Positions 35,023-44,981 are shown, counted from the stretch's first letter. The stretch: DNA of 64,000 nt from Roseomonas mucosa ATCC BAA-692 (GCF_000622225.1 NZ_JHWD01000002.1:409662-473661); one strand, 5' to 3'. Made by a program: numbers and translations. The notes: generated by a model not told the origin, from the sequence alone.

Positions 35023-36453
35023 TCAGGCCCGGCGCCAGGTGGTGCCCTTCGGCCCGTCCTCCAGCACAACGCCCTTCGCGGCGAGGTCGTCGCGGATGCG
35101 GTCCGCCTCGGCCCAGTCGCGCGCCTTGCGGGCGGCGAGGCGCGCCGCGATGGCGGCCTCGATCGCCGCCGCCTCGCCATCCGCTCCCCCCTGGCGCCAG
35201 CCCTGCGGATCGCTGGACAGCAGCCCCAGCACCCCGGCGGCCTCGCGCAGCGCCGCCGCCGCCGTGCCCGGCTCCGGCGCCTCGGACAGGCCGATGCGGC
35301 CCAGCACCACCGTCGCGGAACCGCCCACGGCGCCGATATTGGCCAGCGTGCGCAGGTCGCGCAGCCGGGCCAGCGCCAGCGGCGTGTTCAGGTCGTCGGC
35401 CAGCGGCTCCAGCGCCCAGGCGGCAAGGCGCGCGGCCTGCTCCTCGTCGGCCGCCGCATCGCCCGGGATGCGGGCCAGCAGGGCGTAGAAATCGTCCAGC
35501 TCCCGCTTCGCCTCCTCCAGTCGATCCAGCGTGTAGTCGATCTCGGAGCGGTAGTGGGTACGCAGCAGCAGCAGGCGGAAAGCCTCGCCCGCCCAGGGCC
35601 CGTGGGCCAGGATGTCGCGCACGGTAAGGAAGTTGCCGAGCGACTTCGACATCTTCTCGCCATTCACCCGGAGCATGCCGTTGTGCACCCAGTAATGCGC
35701 GAAATGGCTGCCGGGGAAGGCGCAGCAGCTCTGCGCCACCTCGTTCTCATGGTGCGGGAAGAGCAGATCCTGCCCGCCGCCATGGATGTCGAACTCCTCG
35801 CCGAGATACTTCCACGACATGGCGGAGCACTCGATATGCCAGCCGGGGCGGCCACGGCCCCAGGGGCTGTCCCAGCCCGGCGTCTCGCTGTCGGAGGGTT
35901 TCCAGAGCACGAAATCGCCCGGATCGCGCTTATAGGGCGCGACCTCGACGCGGGCACCGGCCAGCATCTCCTCTGGATCGCGGCCCGAGAGCCGCCCGTA
36001 CTCGGCATAGGCCGAGACGGAGAAGAGCACATGCCCCTCCGCCGCATAGGCATAGTCGTTGGCGATCAGCCGCTCGATGATCGCGATCATCTCGGGGATC
36101 GTCTCGGTCGCGCGCGGCTCGTGGTCCGGCGGCGCGCAGTTCAGCGCCGCCATGTCGGCATGGAAATCCGCCGCCGTGCGCGCGGTGATGGCGGCGATGG
36201 GCTCGCCCGTCTCGCGCGAGCGCGCGTTGATCTTGTCATCCACGTCCGTGATGTTGCGGACATAGGTGACGCCCGGGAAGGCGCGGCGCAGGAAGCGCGC
36301 CAGCACGTCGAAGACGACGACCGGCCGCGCATTGCCGAGATGCGCGAGGTCATAGACCGTCGGGCCGCAGACATAGATGCGGATGTTTCCCGGGTCGATC
36401 GGCGTGAAGTCGCGCTTGCGCCGCTGGGCGCTGTCATGGAGCTGGATCTGCAT
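35023..36453 (-). CDS. cysS: cysteinyl-tRNA synthetase
   Basis: Class I synthetase charging tRNA-Cys. The HIGH-type motif is [16 protein letters not shown], the zinc ligand set includes CGPTVYD, and the KMSKS motif is [26 protein letters not shown] and [14 protein letters not shown] are conserved blocks. Length 476 aa. The start is the ATG at 36453 directly after an in-frame TTG. It follows gltX after a 10-base gap on the same strand, so both synthetases are cotranscribed. Confidence 0.96.
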   Translation of the reverse strand: MQIQLHDSAQRRKRDFTPIDPGNIRIYVCGPTVYDLAHLGNARPVVVFDVLARFLRRAFPGVTYVRNITDVDDKINARSRETGEPIAAITARTAADFHADMAALNCAPPDHEPRATETIPEMIAIIERLIANDYAYAAEGHVLFSVSAYAEYGRLSGRDPEEMLAGARVEVAPYKRDPGDFVLWKPSDSETPGWDSPWGRGRPGWHIECSAMSWKYLGEEFDIHGGGQDLLFPHHENEVAQSCCAFPGSHFAHYWVHNGMLRVNGEKMSKSLGNFLTVRDILAHGPWAGEAFRLLLLRTHYRSEIDYTLDRLEEAKRELDDFYALLARIPGDAAADEEQAARLAAWALEPLADDLNTPLALARLRDLRTLANIGAVGGSATVVLGRIGLSEAPEPGTAAAALREAAGVLGLLSSDPQGWRQGGADGEAAAIEAAIAARLAARKARDWAEADRIRDDLAAKGVVLEDGPKGTTWRRA

Positions 36454-36463
36454 CAACCGAAAC

Positions 36464-37792
36464 TCATCCCGCCGAGGCGGTGAGCCGCTGCACGGCGCGT
36501 TCGCGCCCGATCAGCGGCAGAAGGGCCTTGAGGTCGGGCCCGTGTTCCTCGCCGGTCAGCGCCCGGCGCAGCGGCCAGAACAACAGGCGGCCCTTGCGCC
36601 CCGTGCGTCCCGCCAGTTCCGCCGTCCATCGCGACCAGGTGTCACCGTTCCAGGGCTCCTCGGGCAGGCAGGCGAGGGCGGCGCGGAGAAAATCCGCCTC
36701 CTCGGGCTGCTCGGAGGGAAGGATATCCCCCTCGACCACGTCGAGCCAGTCCTTTGCTTCCCCCAGCGTGTCGAGATTGCCCCGGACCGCCAGCCAGAAC
36801 GCCTCCGTGGCCTCCGGCGGCAGCCGGTCGCGCACGGCGGCGAAATCCAGCCCGTGCAGGTATTTCCGGTTCAGCGCCAGCATCTGCCGCGGGTCGAAGC
36901 GCGCGGCGGAGCGGGACAGCCCCTCCAGCGACCAGCCCGCCACCAGATCCGCCGGCATGGCGGGCACCGGGTCGCGCGGAGCGCCCAGCGCGGCGAGGTA
37001 GCCGGCCAGCGCCGCCGGCTCGATCCCGTCGCGGCGGAACTGGCGCAGCGAGACGCTGTTCAGCCGCTTGGACAGGGGCGCGCCCTCGGCATCCACCAGC
37101 AGCGGCAGATGGGCGAAGCGGATCTCCCGCCCCATGCCCAGCGCGCCCATGATGTCGAGCTGGATGCCCGTGTTGGTGACGTGGTCCTCGCCCCGGATGA
37201 CATGGGTGATCCCCGTCTCCAGGTCGTCCACCACCGAGGTGAAGGTATAGAGGAAGGTGCCGTCCGCCCGCACCAGCACCGGGTCGGAGAGCGCCGGCAG
37301 CTTCACCCGCCGGTCGCCCAGCACCATGTCGCGCCACGCCGCCTCGCCGCCCGAGAGCTTGAAGCGCCAGTAGGGCCGCTTGCCGTTCGCCTCGGCCTTG
37401 GCGAGCTGCTCCGGCGTCATCCGCAGCGCGGCGCGGTCATAGACCGGCGGCTTGTTCTGGCGGCGGCGCTGCTCGCGCTTGAACTCCAGCTCCTCCTCGC
37501 TTTCCAGGCAGGGATAGAGCCGGCCCAGCGCCTTCAGCTTCTCCGCGGCGGCCTCATAGCGGGCGGTGCGGTCGGACTGGCGCAGGAACTCGTCCCAGTC
37601 GAGGCCGAGCCAGCGCAGGTCCTCCTCGATCGCCCTGGCATATTCGGGCTTGGAGCGCTCCGTGTCGGTGTCGTCGAGGCGCAACAGGAACTGCCCGCCC
37701 TTCTGCCGCGCAAAGAGCCAGTTGGCCAGCGCGGCCCGGGCATTGCCGACATGGATGTAGCCGGTCGGGCTGGGGGCGAAGCGGACCTTCAT
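36464..37792 (-). CDS. gltX: glutamyl-tRNA synthetase (short GltX, probably GltX2-type)
   Basis: Class Ib synthetase. Motifs: PSPTGYIHVGNARAALANWLF (HIGH region, here HVGN), RGEDHVTNTGIQ, and APLSKRLNSVSL for the KMSKS loop. The length of 442 aa is shorter than the common 470-500 aa enzyme, matching the second GltX (GltX2) found in many alphaproteobacteria, which can be tRNA-selective (for example charging tRNA-Gln for transamidation). Which role applies needs the other gltX copy in the genome. Its start overlaps the stop of the 126-aa hypothetical (ATGA at 37789) and cysS follows after 10 bp. Confidence 0.93.
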   Translation of the reverse strand: MKVRFAPSPTGYIHVGNARAALANWLFARQKGGQFLLRLDDTDTERSKPEYARAIEEDLRWLGLDWDEFLRQSDRTARYEAAAEKLKALGRLYPCLESEEELEFKREQRRRQNKPPVYDRAALRMTPEQLAKAEANGKRPYWRFKLSGGEAAWRDMVLGDRRVKLPALSDPVLVRADGTFLYTFTSVVDDLETGITHVIRGEDHVTNTGIQLDIMGALGMGREIRFAHLPLLVDAEGAPLSKRLNSVSLRQFRRDGIEPAALAGYLAALGAPRDPVPAMPADLVAGWSLEGLSRSAARFDPRQMLALNRKYLHGLDFAAVRDRLPPEATEAFWLAVRGNLDTLGEAKDWLDVVEGDILPSEQPEEADFLRAALACLPEEPWNGDTWSRWTAELAGRTGRKGRLLFWPLRRALTGEEHGPDLKALLPLIGRERAVQRLTASAG

Positions 37793-38169
37793 GCCTCGTC
37801 CTCCCCCTCCTCGTCATTCCCGTCCAGCCGGCGCGGGTCGAGGACGCGCCAGTTGCGCTCCTCGGCATCGGTGGCGCGCGTCGCGGCGAAGCCCTTCACC
37901 TCGGCGCCGCTGGTCCAGCCCTCGCCGCCGGCGCCGGTCACGTCGGCATCCTCGCCGAAGGCGAACCAGGCGGCGAGCACATCTTCGCCCGTCATGCCGG
38001 GGGCACGGCAGCGCTCGACCGAATCCCGCACATAGCGGCGGGCGAAGGCATTGGCATGGGCCAGGCTCTCGAAGCCGCGGATCGTTTCCACCGGCTCGGC
38101 GCCATTGCCGCCGGACAGGTCGCGGATACGGACGGCATAGCCGCCCTCGGGGGAGAAAAGGTCGCTCAT
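37789..38169 (-). CDS. acidic hypothetical protein (126 aa), first gene of the gltX-cysS operon
   Basis: I do not recognise a family. The product has a hydrophilic, mixed alpha/beta look (AVRIRDLSGGNGAEPVETIRG, ANAFARRYVRDSVERCR) and a strongly acidic C-terminal tail (DGNDEEGEDEA). The middle segment VLAAWFAFGEDADV is the only hydrophobic part; no signal peptide. It is translationally coupled to gltX by an ATGA overlap, so it may be linked to tRNA charging, but no function can be assigned. The degenerate NadE gene ends 10 bp before it. Confidence 0.75.
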   Translation of the reverse strand: MSDLFSPEGGYAVRIRDLSGGNGAEPVETIRGFESLAHANAFARRYVRDSVERCRAPGMTGEDVLAAWFAFGEDADVTGAGGEGWTSGAEVKGFAATRATDAEERNWRVLDPRRLDGNDEEGEDEA

Positions 38170-38179
38170 GCCGGAAGCG

Positions 38180-39775
38180 TCATGCCAGTTGGGCCGTAAA
38201 TCCGTTCGTGATCGGGGTGTGCCGGGCCGGGCCGGCGGGACCGATCCCCCAGCCCGGCGGCGAGGTCCGGCGCTTGTACGCGGCCCCGTCCATCAAACGC
38301 CAGACCCGCAGCACCGTCGCCCGGTCATGCCCGTCCCGCAGCAGCGCGTCCAGGGGCGGCCTGTCACCCGTCCCGGCCTCCCCCGCCAGGACCCGCAGGA
38401 TGGGGTCGAGCCGTTCCACCGGAGGCAGGCCGGCGGGCAGGTCCGGAGCCGGAGCCTCGGAGGGGCGCAGCAGCACCTCGGTCAGCCAGCCCCGCTCCAG
38501 CCCCCAGCGGGCAAGCACGGCGGCCTCACTGTCGTAGAGGCCGGAGAGCGGCGCATAGGCCCCCGGCCCCATCAGCCCCAGCAGGTAGCGGGACCGCGTG
38601 CCGGAGGACAGCAGCAGCGCCCCGCGCACCTCGGCCAGGGCCTCCAGCAGCAGGTGGCGCAGGCGCGGCGAGACGTCGAGGTCCCGGGCCTCCGCCCCCA
38701 GCACCGAATGGACCGCGCCGGTCGCGGAGCCGGTCGGCAGCGTGTCCGTGCCGATGCCCAGGCGCAGGGCGCATTCCGCCGCCCGCCGGCCGGAGCGGAT
38801 GCCGAGCCCCGGCAGCAGCACCGCCCGCACCCGCGCGGCGCCGATGGCCTCCACCGCCAGCAGGGCCGTCAGCGCCGCCGCCGGGGTGCCGTCCAGCTCC
38901 AGCAGGATCTCGCCATGGCCGTTCTTCATCAACTGGGCGCGCAGTCCGGTCAGCAGCGCCTCCCAGAGCAGCCCCGCCTCCCCGGGCGGTTCGGGCAGGG
39001 GCTGCGGCACCGCCTCCCAGCCCGCGCCGCCCTGCCGCCATTCCGAGATGCCCAGGGTCTCGGCCAGGCCGGGCAGGCGCAGGGCCAGACGGCGGTCGGC
39101 ATTCAGGGCGAAGGAAGCGCCGTCGAAGGCGATGCCGTCCTGCGCCCCGACAAGGTTGACCGAGAGCAGCGGCAGGCCGGTCTCCACCACCCTGGCCACC
39201 GCCCGGTCGATGCGCCGCTCCGCCCCGCCCGGCCGGAAGGGATCGGCCTCCAGGGCCAGCAGGAGCTCGGCGCCGCTTTCGGACAGGGTCTCCGCCACGG
39301 CCGGCCCGGCGGCATCCGCCCCCACCATCACGCCCAGGCGCAGGCCGCGGAAGACCATCGGCCCGGGCGCCGGGCCGGTGGCGAAGAGCATGACATCCTC
39401 TGCCAGCCCGGGCTCGCCCGGCTCATGCCGCGCCCGCCGCGCGCGGACCTGCCCACCATCGAGCAGGAAGGCGGCGTCGTGGCAGCGCCCGGCCTCGCGC
39501 CAGGGCGCGCCGAGCAGCAGGCCGGGCCCGCCATCCCCGGTGGCTTCGGCCAGATGCCGGATCGCCGCCTCGCAGGCGGACAGCACGGCGGGATCGCGCG
39601 CCAGGTCCTCCGGCGGCGCGCCCAGCAGGGCCAGGCGCGGCGCCACCAGCAGGTCGGCCCCCTGCGCAGCGGCCTCGGCGCGCAGCGCCAGGAGGCGGGC
39701 GACGTTGCGCCGTATGTCCCCCATCCAGGGATCGGTCTGGGCCAAGGCGATGCGCAGGGAGACGGATTCCGGCAT
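38180..39775 (-). CDS. NadE-like protein: glutamine-dependent NAD synthetase fold with both active sites lost
   Basis: Two-domain NadE architecture: an N-terminal nitrilase domain (residues 1-250) and a C-terminal PP-loop synthetase domain (270-531), ending in the typical YKRRTSPPG...PITNGF tail. Alignment from memory with active NadE shows the nitrilase triad replaced: Glu to Arg47 (APRLALLG), Lys to Arg116, Cys to Gly152 (GVMVGADA). The ATP-binding PP-loop SGGxDS is replaced by DGTPAA (295-300), and TGNKSE by SGTRSR. The open frame of 531 aa is intact, so this is a pseudoenzyme, not a pseudogene. True NadE is usually about 550-680 aa with all residues. It lies upstream of the 126-aa/gltX/cysS unit with a 10-bp gap. 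Confidence 0.87.
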   Translation of the reverse strand: MPESVSLRIALAQTDPWMGDIRRNVARLLALRAEAAAQGADLLVAPRLALLGAPPEDLARDPAVLSACEAAIRHLAEATGDGGPGLLLGAPWREAGRCHDAAFLLDGGQVRARRARHEPGEPGLAEDVMLFATGPAPGPMVFRGLRLGVMVGADAAGPAVAETLSESGAELLLALEADPFRPGGAERRIDRAVARVVETGLPLLSVNLVGAQDGIAFDGASFALNADRRLALRLPGLAETLGISEWRQGGAGWEAVPQPLPEPPGEAGLLWEALLTGLRAQLMKNGHGEILLELDGTPAAALTALLAVEAIGAARVRAVLLPGLGIRSGRRAAECALRLGIGTDTLPTGSATGAVHSVLGAEARDLDVSPRLRHLLLEALAEVRGALLLSSGTRSRYLLGLMGPGAYAPLSGLYDSEAAVLARWGLERGWLTEVLLRPSEAPAPDLPAGLPPVERLDPILRVLAGEAGTGDRPPLDALLRDGHDRATVLRVWRLMDGAAYKRRTSPPGWGIGPAGPARHTPITNGFTAQLA

Positions 39776-39894
39776 GACCGGGAGGCTAGATCAGAGCGCC
39801 CCCTGGGGGAATTCACGGAAGCCTGAAAATATCCGTAGTAAAACAAAGTATTAATTGGTGATGTTGAGAACGGCGCGGAATGGTCCCGCCGGGC

Positions 39895-40920
39895 CTATTC
39901 CTCCCCCTGCGTTCCGGCCGCGCGGCGGCGGCCCCAGGGGCCCAGCACCCCCAGGATGATCCCGGCCGAGACCAGTGCCACCCCAGCCATCCCGCCGGGC
40001 TCCAGCGCCTCGCCCAGCAGCGGCCAGGCGGCGATGGCGGCCAGGGCGGGCACGAAGGCGGTGATGGTCGTGGCGGTCGCCGCCCCCAGCGCATTCACCG
40101 CCCGCGTGTAGAGGAAGCTCGCCATCACCGCCGCGATGACGCCCTGATAGGCGAATTGCCAGAGCACCGGCCCCCAGCCGATGGCCGGCAGGTTGCTGGG
40201 CAGGGCGAAGTACCAGAGCGGCAGGAAGACCGGCGCCGGCAGCAGCGAAACGGACAGCACCGCCGTCAGCGCCGGCACGCGCCAGCGCCGCACCAGCAGC
40301 GTGTAGACGGACCAGAACACCCCCGCGAGCAGGAATAGCAGGTCGCCGCGCCAGGCGCCCGGATGCTCGCCCAGCGTCGCCCCGGCCAGCAGCGCGATGC
40401 CGAGCGCCACCACCAGCAGGGACAGGACGCGCTGCCGCGACCAGCGCTCGCCGAGGAAAACAACCGCCAGGGCGGTGGTGACGAAGGGCAATGTGCCGAT
40501 CAGCATCACCCCGGCATGGGCGGTCGGGGCATAGGCGAAGCCCGCATAGACGGGCAGCGCGTAGCCGAAGCCGGCGCAGAAGGCGAGCGCCGCGCCCCGG
40601 ACCAGGGAAAGGCGTGGCCACCCCCGCCAGGCGACCACCGCAAGCCCGGCCAGCAGGCTGCCGGTGAAGCGCAGCGCCGCCATGTCGCCCGCGGTGAAGG
40701 CCTGCCTGGTCGAGAGCCGCCCGGACAGCAGGAAGCCCGACCAGCAGACCAGCACGCCCAGCATGCAGAGCAGCCCCAGACGCCACTCCCGGGCCGCCGC
40801 CGCGGGGTCGCGGGGCACACGCCCGGGCAGGGCTGCCTCCTCGGCCGACGCCGGGTGCTGCTGGGAGGGACGCGGGATGGACGAGCGGGGTGGCAGGGGC
40901 CGGGCGGCGCAATCGGGCAT
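39895..40920 (-). CDS. EamA/DMT family transporter
   Basis: Inner-membrane drug/metabolite transporter with ten hydrophobic helices in two EamA repeats (LGLLCMLGVLVCWSGFLLS onward, and GDLLFLLAGVFWSVYTLLVRR onward). The signature GVMLIGTLPFVTTALAVVFLGERWS is the end of the first repeat and AFVPALAAIAAWPLLGEAL the end of the second. The length is 341 aa because of a 45-residue Pro-rich N-terminal extension; a downstream start may be the real one. The exported metabolite is unknown. It precedes the NadE-like gene on the same strand with a 119-bp gap that contains an AT-rich promoter-like patch (39825-39860). Confidence 0.87.
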   Translation of the reverse strand: MPDCAARPLPPRSSIPRPSQQHPASAEEAALPGRVPRDPAAAAREWRLGLLCMLGVLVCWSGFLLSGRLSTRQAFTAGDMAALRFTGSLLAGLAVVAWRGWPRLSLVRGAALAFCAGFGYALPVYAGFAYAPTAHAGVMLIGTLPFVTTALAVVFLGERWSRQRVLSLLVVALGIALLAGATLGEHPGAWRGDLLFLLAGVFWSVYTLLVRRWRVPALTAVLSVSLLPAPVFLPLWYFALPSNLPAIGWGPVLWQFAYQGVIAAVMASFLYTRAVNALGAATATTITAFVPALAAIAAWPLLGEALEPGGMAGVALVSAGIILGVLGPWGRRRAAGTQGEE

Positions 40921-41053
40921 GGCGGCCGAGACTGCGGCAGGTCAGCATCGCTGTCCATTCCCATGGGGCCGGCCTGCCGTGCCCAGCGCCACGGCGATGC
41001 TCCCCCACCGGCCCCCTTGCCATCCCCGGCCATGACGCGGGACAAACCGGGAC

Positions 41054-42115
41054 ATGAGCCAGACCCTGCCGCGCCTCAGCCCTGGGGATTTCGTCGCCTC
41101 GCTGACCCTGCCGGATGCGCAGGGCGGGGCCTGGGACGCGACGCACCAGTTCATCGCCCACCTGCACCGCATCCTGCTGCTGCCGCCCTTCCCGGCGGAG
41201 GCGGCGCTGCTGGAGGCGGAGCGCGCGGCCCGTGCCCTCGGCGCCATGCTGGTGCTGGTGGAGGCGGCGCCGCCGGACGGCATCCTGCGCGAGGAAGCGC
41301 TGTCCCGCGTCTTCGATCCGGAACGGCAGCTCGCCGGCATGCTGGGCCTGGGAGCGGAGGGCGGCGCCGCGGTGCTGCTGGCGCGCGGCAAGATCGGCCA
41401 TGTCGCCGCCGGCCCCGGGGCGCTGGAGGAGGTGCTCGACACGCTGGTGCCGCCCGCCCCGCCTGTGCTGCGCAGCGCCCCGGCCCCGGTGCTGATCATC
41501 CCCGACATCCTGGAGCCGTCGCTGATCTCCGCCCTGCTGCGGCACTGGCAGGCCGGGGAGAAGATGAAGGACCGCGTGGCCAGCGCCGCCGGCGCCGCCA
41601 GTGCCGCCGCCAGCATCAAGCGACGCGCCGATGTCGCGCTGGACGACCGGCAGCTCTATGCCAGTTTCGCCGAGCGCCTGAAGCGGCGCGTGCTGCCGGA
41701 GATGATGCGCGCCTTCCGCTTCCGCGCCGCCAGCTTCGAGCCGCCCCGCATCGGCTGCTACGATTCCGCGGATGCCGGGGCCTTTGGCGCGCATCGCGAC
41801 AACCGCACACCCTTCACCCGGCACCGCCGCTTCGCGCTCAGCCTGAACCTCAACAGCCAGGGGATGGACTATGACGGCGGCACCATCGCCTTCCCCGAAT
41901 TCGGCCCCGACCGGTATGCGCCGGAGGCCGGCGGCGGTGCGGTCTTCTGCTGCGACCTGCTGCACGAGGCCCTGCCGGTCACGCGCGGCCGCCGCTTCGC
42001 GATCTTCACCTTCCTCACCGATGCCGAGGGCGCGCAGGCGGAACAGGACATGATCCGCCAGCGCGGCGCCGGCCAGGGTGCCAACCTGGGGGGCGCCGTC
42101 CGGATGCAGGGCTGA
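41054..42115 (+). CDS. 2OG-Fe(II) oxygenase fused to an N-terminal thioredoxin/peroxiredoxin-like domain
   Basis: Two domains. Residues 1-135 look like a peroxiredoxin/AhpC-type fold (LSPGDFVASLTLPDAQGG) but no peroxidatic Cys is present, so it is likely a degenerate binding domain. Residues 140-353 form a prolyl-4-hydroxylase-type dioxygenase: iron ligands H247 and D249 (FGAHRDNRT), distal His 304 (CCDLLHEALPVTRGRR) and a following Arg for 2-oxoglutarate. It should hydroxylate an unknown protein or small substrate. The start ATG at 41054 has no strong ribosome-binding site. It is monocistronic, converging on the chemoreceptor gene 30 bp away. Confidence 0.85.
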   Translation: MSQTLPRLSPGDFVASLTLPDAQGGAWDATHQFIAHLHRILLLPPFPAEAALLEAERAARALGAMLVLVEAAPPDGILREEALSRVFDPERQLAGMLGLGAEGGAAVLLARGKIGHVAAGPGALEEVLDTLVPPAPPVLRSAPAPVLIIPDILEPSLISALLRHWQAGEKMKDRVASAAGAASAAASIKRRADVALDDRQLYASFAERLKRRVLPEMMRAFRFRAASFEPPRIGCYDSADAGAFGAHRDNRTPFTRHRRFALSLNLNSQGMDYDGGTIAFPEFGPDRYAPEAGGGAVFCCDLLHEALPVTRGRRFAIFTFLTDAEGAQAEQDMIRQRGAGQGANLGGAVRMQG

Positions 42116-42145
42116 ACCGCCCCGGCCCGGCGCCCTCCCCGGCCG

Positions 42146-44464
42146 TCACGCGGCCCGGATCGCCCCCAGGAAGCTGCCCGCCTGGGCACGCAGGCTGGCC
42201 GCGCGCTCGGACAGGTCGCCGCTGGCGGCCATGATCTGCGCCGCCGCCGCGCCGGTCTGCTCCGCGGCACCCTGCACCTGGACGATGGCGTCGGCCACCA
42301 TGCTGCTGCCCTCCGCCATCTGCGCCGCCGAGCGGGCGATCTCGCGCGTCGTGCTGCCCTGCTGCTCCACCGCCGCCGCGATGGCCGTGGCGATCTCGCT
42401 GGTGCGCTCCACCGTGCTGCCGATGCCCTGGATGGCGGAAACCGCCTCGGCCGTCGCCGACTGCATCTGGCCGATCTGCGCGGTGATCTCCTCGGTGGCG
42501 CGGGCGGTCTGCGCGGCCAGGCCCTTCACCTCCCCGGCGACCACCGCGAAGCCCTTGCCCGCTTCGCCGGCCCGCGCCGCCTCGATCGTCGCGTTCAGCG
42601 CCAGCAGGTTGGTCTGCCCCGCAATGTCGGAGATCAGCCGCACCACGTCGCCGATGCGTCCCGCGCTCTCGCTCAGCGAACGCACGATGGAATCGGTGGA
42701 CTGCACCTCGCTCACCGCCTGCCCCGCCACGCTCGCGGCCTCGCCGACGCGGCGGGTGATCTCGTTGACACTGGCGGCCATCTCCTCCGCCGCCGCCGCC
42801 ACCGCCTGCACGTCGGCGCTGGACTGGCGGGAGATCTCGGCCACCTGGCGGGCGCGGTCACCGGAATCCGCGGCGGAGGCGGAAACCGCCGCCACCGCCT
42901 GGCGCAGCTCGTCGGCCCGGCTGGCCACGCCCTCCACCTGGCGGCCCACCTCGCCCTCGAAGACATCGGCCAGCCTCGCCTGCTCCGTCGCCAGGGTCCA
43001 GCTCAGCATCGGCCCGACATAGCCGCCGGCGGCGTCGGTGATGGCGCTGGCCCGCAGGTCGAAGACCTCGTCGCCCAGCTTGATCCGGGTGCGGTGGGGC
43101 AGCCGCGCCGGGTCGGAAAGGATCGCACGCACCTCTCCGGGATGGTGGTGGAAGATGTCGATGCTCCGGCCCTTCACCGCCTCCGGCGCACAGGGCAGCA
43201 CGCCGCGCAGCCGCTCCAGCAGCGCGACCATGCCCGCATTGACGTAGGTGATGCGGAACCCGTCCTTCGGGTCGGCGGTCATGATGCCGACCGGCAACTG
43301 CTCGATCATCTGCCCGCGAGCGAAGGCGTCACCCGCCACGGCGCGCAGCCGTTCCAGCGCCTGGGCGATCGCCCCGATCTCGTCGCGCCGGTTGCGGTCG
43401 GGCACGGGCCGACCCACGTCGCCGCCGGCGATGGCGGCGACCGCGCCGGCCAGGCGCCGCATCGGCGCCCCGATGGCGCGGGCACTGATCCAGCCGGAAA
43501 CCGCCAGCAGCAGCGTCACGACGCCGCCCAGGATCAGCGGCAACTTCCACAGCCGCCGGATCGAGCCCGCCACCCCCGTATCCGCCTGCGCCACACGCTC
43601 CGCCAGGGCGTGGCCGGTGCTGTCGCCGAGCTCCCGCAGGGCCTAGGCGCCGGGTTGGATCCGCTGGGCCATGATGCCTTCCAGCGCCTCCCCGGCGCCC
43701 AGGATCTCGTCCGTCGCCGCGACCAGCTCGGCCGCGAGCTGGCCCGCCTTCCGCACATCCTCCTTCAAACGCTCGGCCATCGGCACGCTCAGCGCGGATT
43801 GCAGATGCACCCTCTGCTTCGCGATGGCGGAGCGGATGCGGCGCGTCTGCTGGGCGTCCTGCGTGGCCAGGAAGCGCTGGAGGCCGAAGCGGATGTCGTT
43901 CACCGCGTTCTGGAAGCTCGCCATCCGCTCCCGCAGCTCGGTGGCCGCGGAATTGCTGTCCGTATCGAACTCGACGGCGCTGAGCACGCTTTCCATCGTC
44001 TGGTCGATGGCGGCGCTGATGGGATAGAAGCGCCCGTCGCGCGCCTGCAACAGGCGCAGGCGGTTTTCGGCCATCTCGTCGACCGCGCCGGCATAGTCCC
44101 GCAGCAGCGTGGGCATTTCCGCCAGGCGCGCCTGCAACGCCTCCGGCAACTCGCGCAGGAGAGCCGGCCCCTGCTCCTCCGCCTGCCGCAGCAGTTGCCT
44201 CGCCCGCGCCTCGGCGTCCCGCACGGCGTCCCCGGTCTGTGCATCGCGCAGGGTGAGCGCCAGGGCCGGGACGGACTGGACCTTGCCGGACAGGTCGTTG
44301 AGGCGCAGCGAGGCCCTGTTGGCGCCGGAGAACTCGTCCTCCTGCCGGGCGATATTGCCGGCTTCCTGCCAGGTCACAGCCGGCAGCATCCCCAGAAGAA
44401 GCAGCGTCAGCCCGGCCGAGACCGCCAGTTTCCGTCCCACGGAAAGATCACGATACAGGCGCAT
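42146..44464 (-). pseudogene. methyl-accepting chemotaxis protein interrupted by one in-frame TAG codon
   Basis: A complete MCP layout is present in a single frame of 773 codons. N-terminal TM1 (LAVSAGLTLLLLGMLP), a periplasmic four-helix sensor domain to about residue 275, TM2 ([18 protein letters not shown]), HAMP ([16 protein letters not shown]), a PAS-like domain ([15 protein letters not shown]) and the signalling hairpin [22 protein letters not shown]. After residue 273 (IQPGA) an amber TAG at 43643-43645 breaks it; the next codons read on as [15 protein letters not shown] with no frameshift. The codon could be a CAG-to-TAG change. Either a recent pseudogene, a sequencing error, or suppression. 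No C-terminal CheR/CheB pentapeptide is seen. Confidence 0.87.
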
Positions 44465-44687
44465 TCACACTTTCACCCTTCAAATGGGCGAAGGATACCT
44501 CCGGGAAGGTGAAGGGCCGGTGAACGGCGGCACGGCTCCGTCACCAGACTCGTGATGCGCCATCCGAGCCGTATCAAAAAACGACCCCTATCTCGAACTT
44601 TGCATCGGTGGCAGTCTGCGCACACGGAATCCCGGCTCCGCCTCTCCCGGGGGCGGGCCTCCGTCACGCAGTGGAAGACGAGGCGCC

Positions 44688-44927
44688 ATGCTGGAGGACT
44701 GGAAGCGGCAGCTGCACCTGTGGAGGCGCCAGGTCGTGCGCCCCGGGACGCAGCAGAACATGCAGGCGCTGCTCGTCACCCAGGCCGGGGCAAGGACCGC
44801 CCTCGGCATGATCGTGGTCGCGCTGACCGTGCTGGCCGTTCGGCTGATGGAGGATGCCTGCCGGCATTTCGGGCTGGATATCCTCGATACCGCCAGAACC
44901 TTCGTTCTTCTGGCCCCGTTTCCCTGA
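44688..44927 (+). CDS. small membrane protein (79 aa), function unknown
   Basis: I do not recognise this protein. The N-terminal half is basic and amphipathic (EDWKRQLHLWRRQVVRPG), followed by a hydrophobic helix TALGMIVVALTVLAVRLM. This suggests a single-span inner-membrane peptide with a cytoplasmic basic end. GAGG lies upstream of the ATG at 44688. It lies divergently from the chemoreceptor gene across a 223-bp gap and convergent with the nicotinate phosphoribosyltransferase gene. Codon bias is like the neighbours, but the gene is short, so its reality is only likely. Confidence 0.55.
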   Translation: MLEDWKRQLHLWRRQVVRPGTQQNMQALLVTQAGARTALGMIVVALTVLAVRLMEDACRHFGLDILDTARTFVLLAPFP

Positions 44928-44981
44928 AACGGGCCTGCCGGGGGCATTCCGCCGGCGCGGAAGAGCCCTCCGGCCCCCGCC

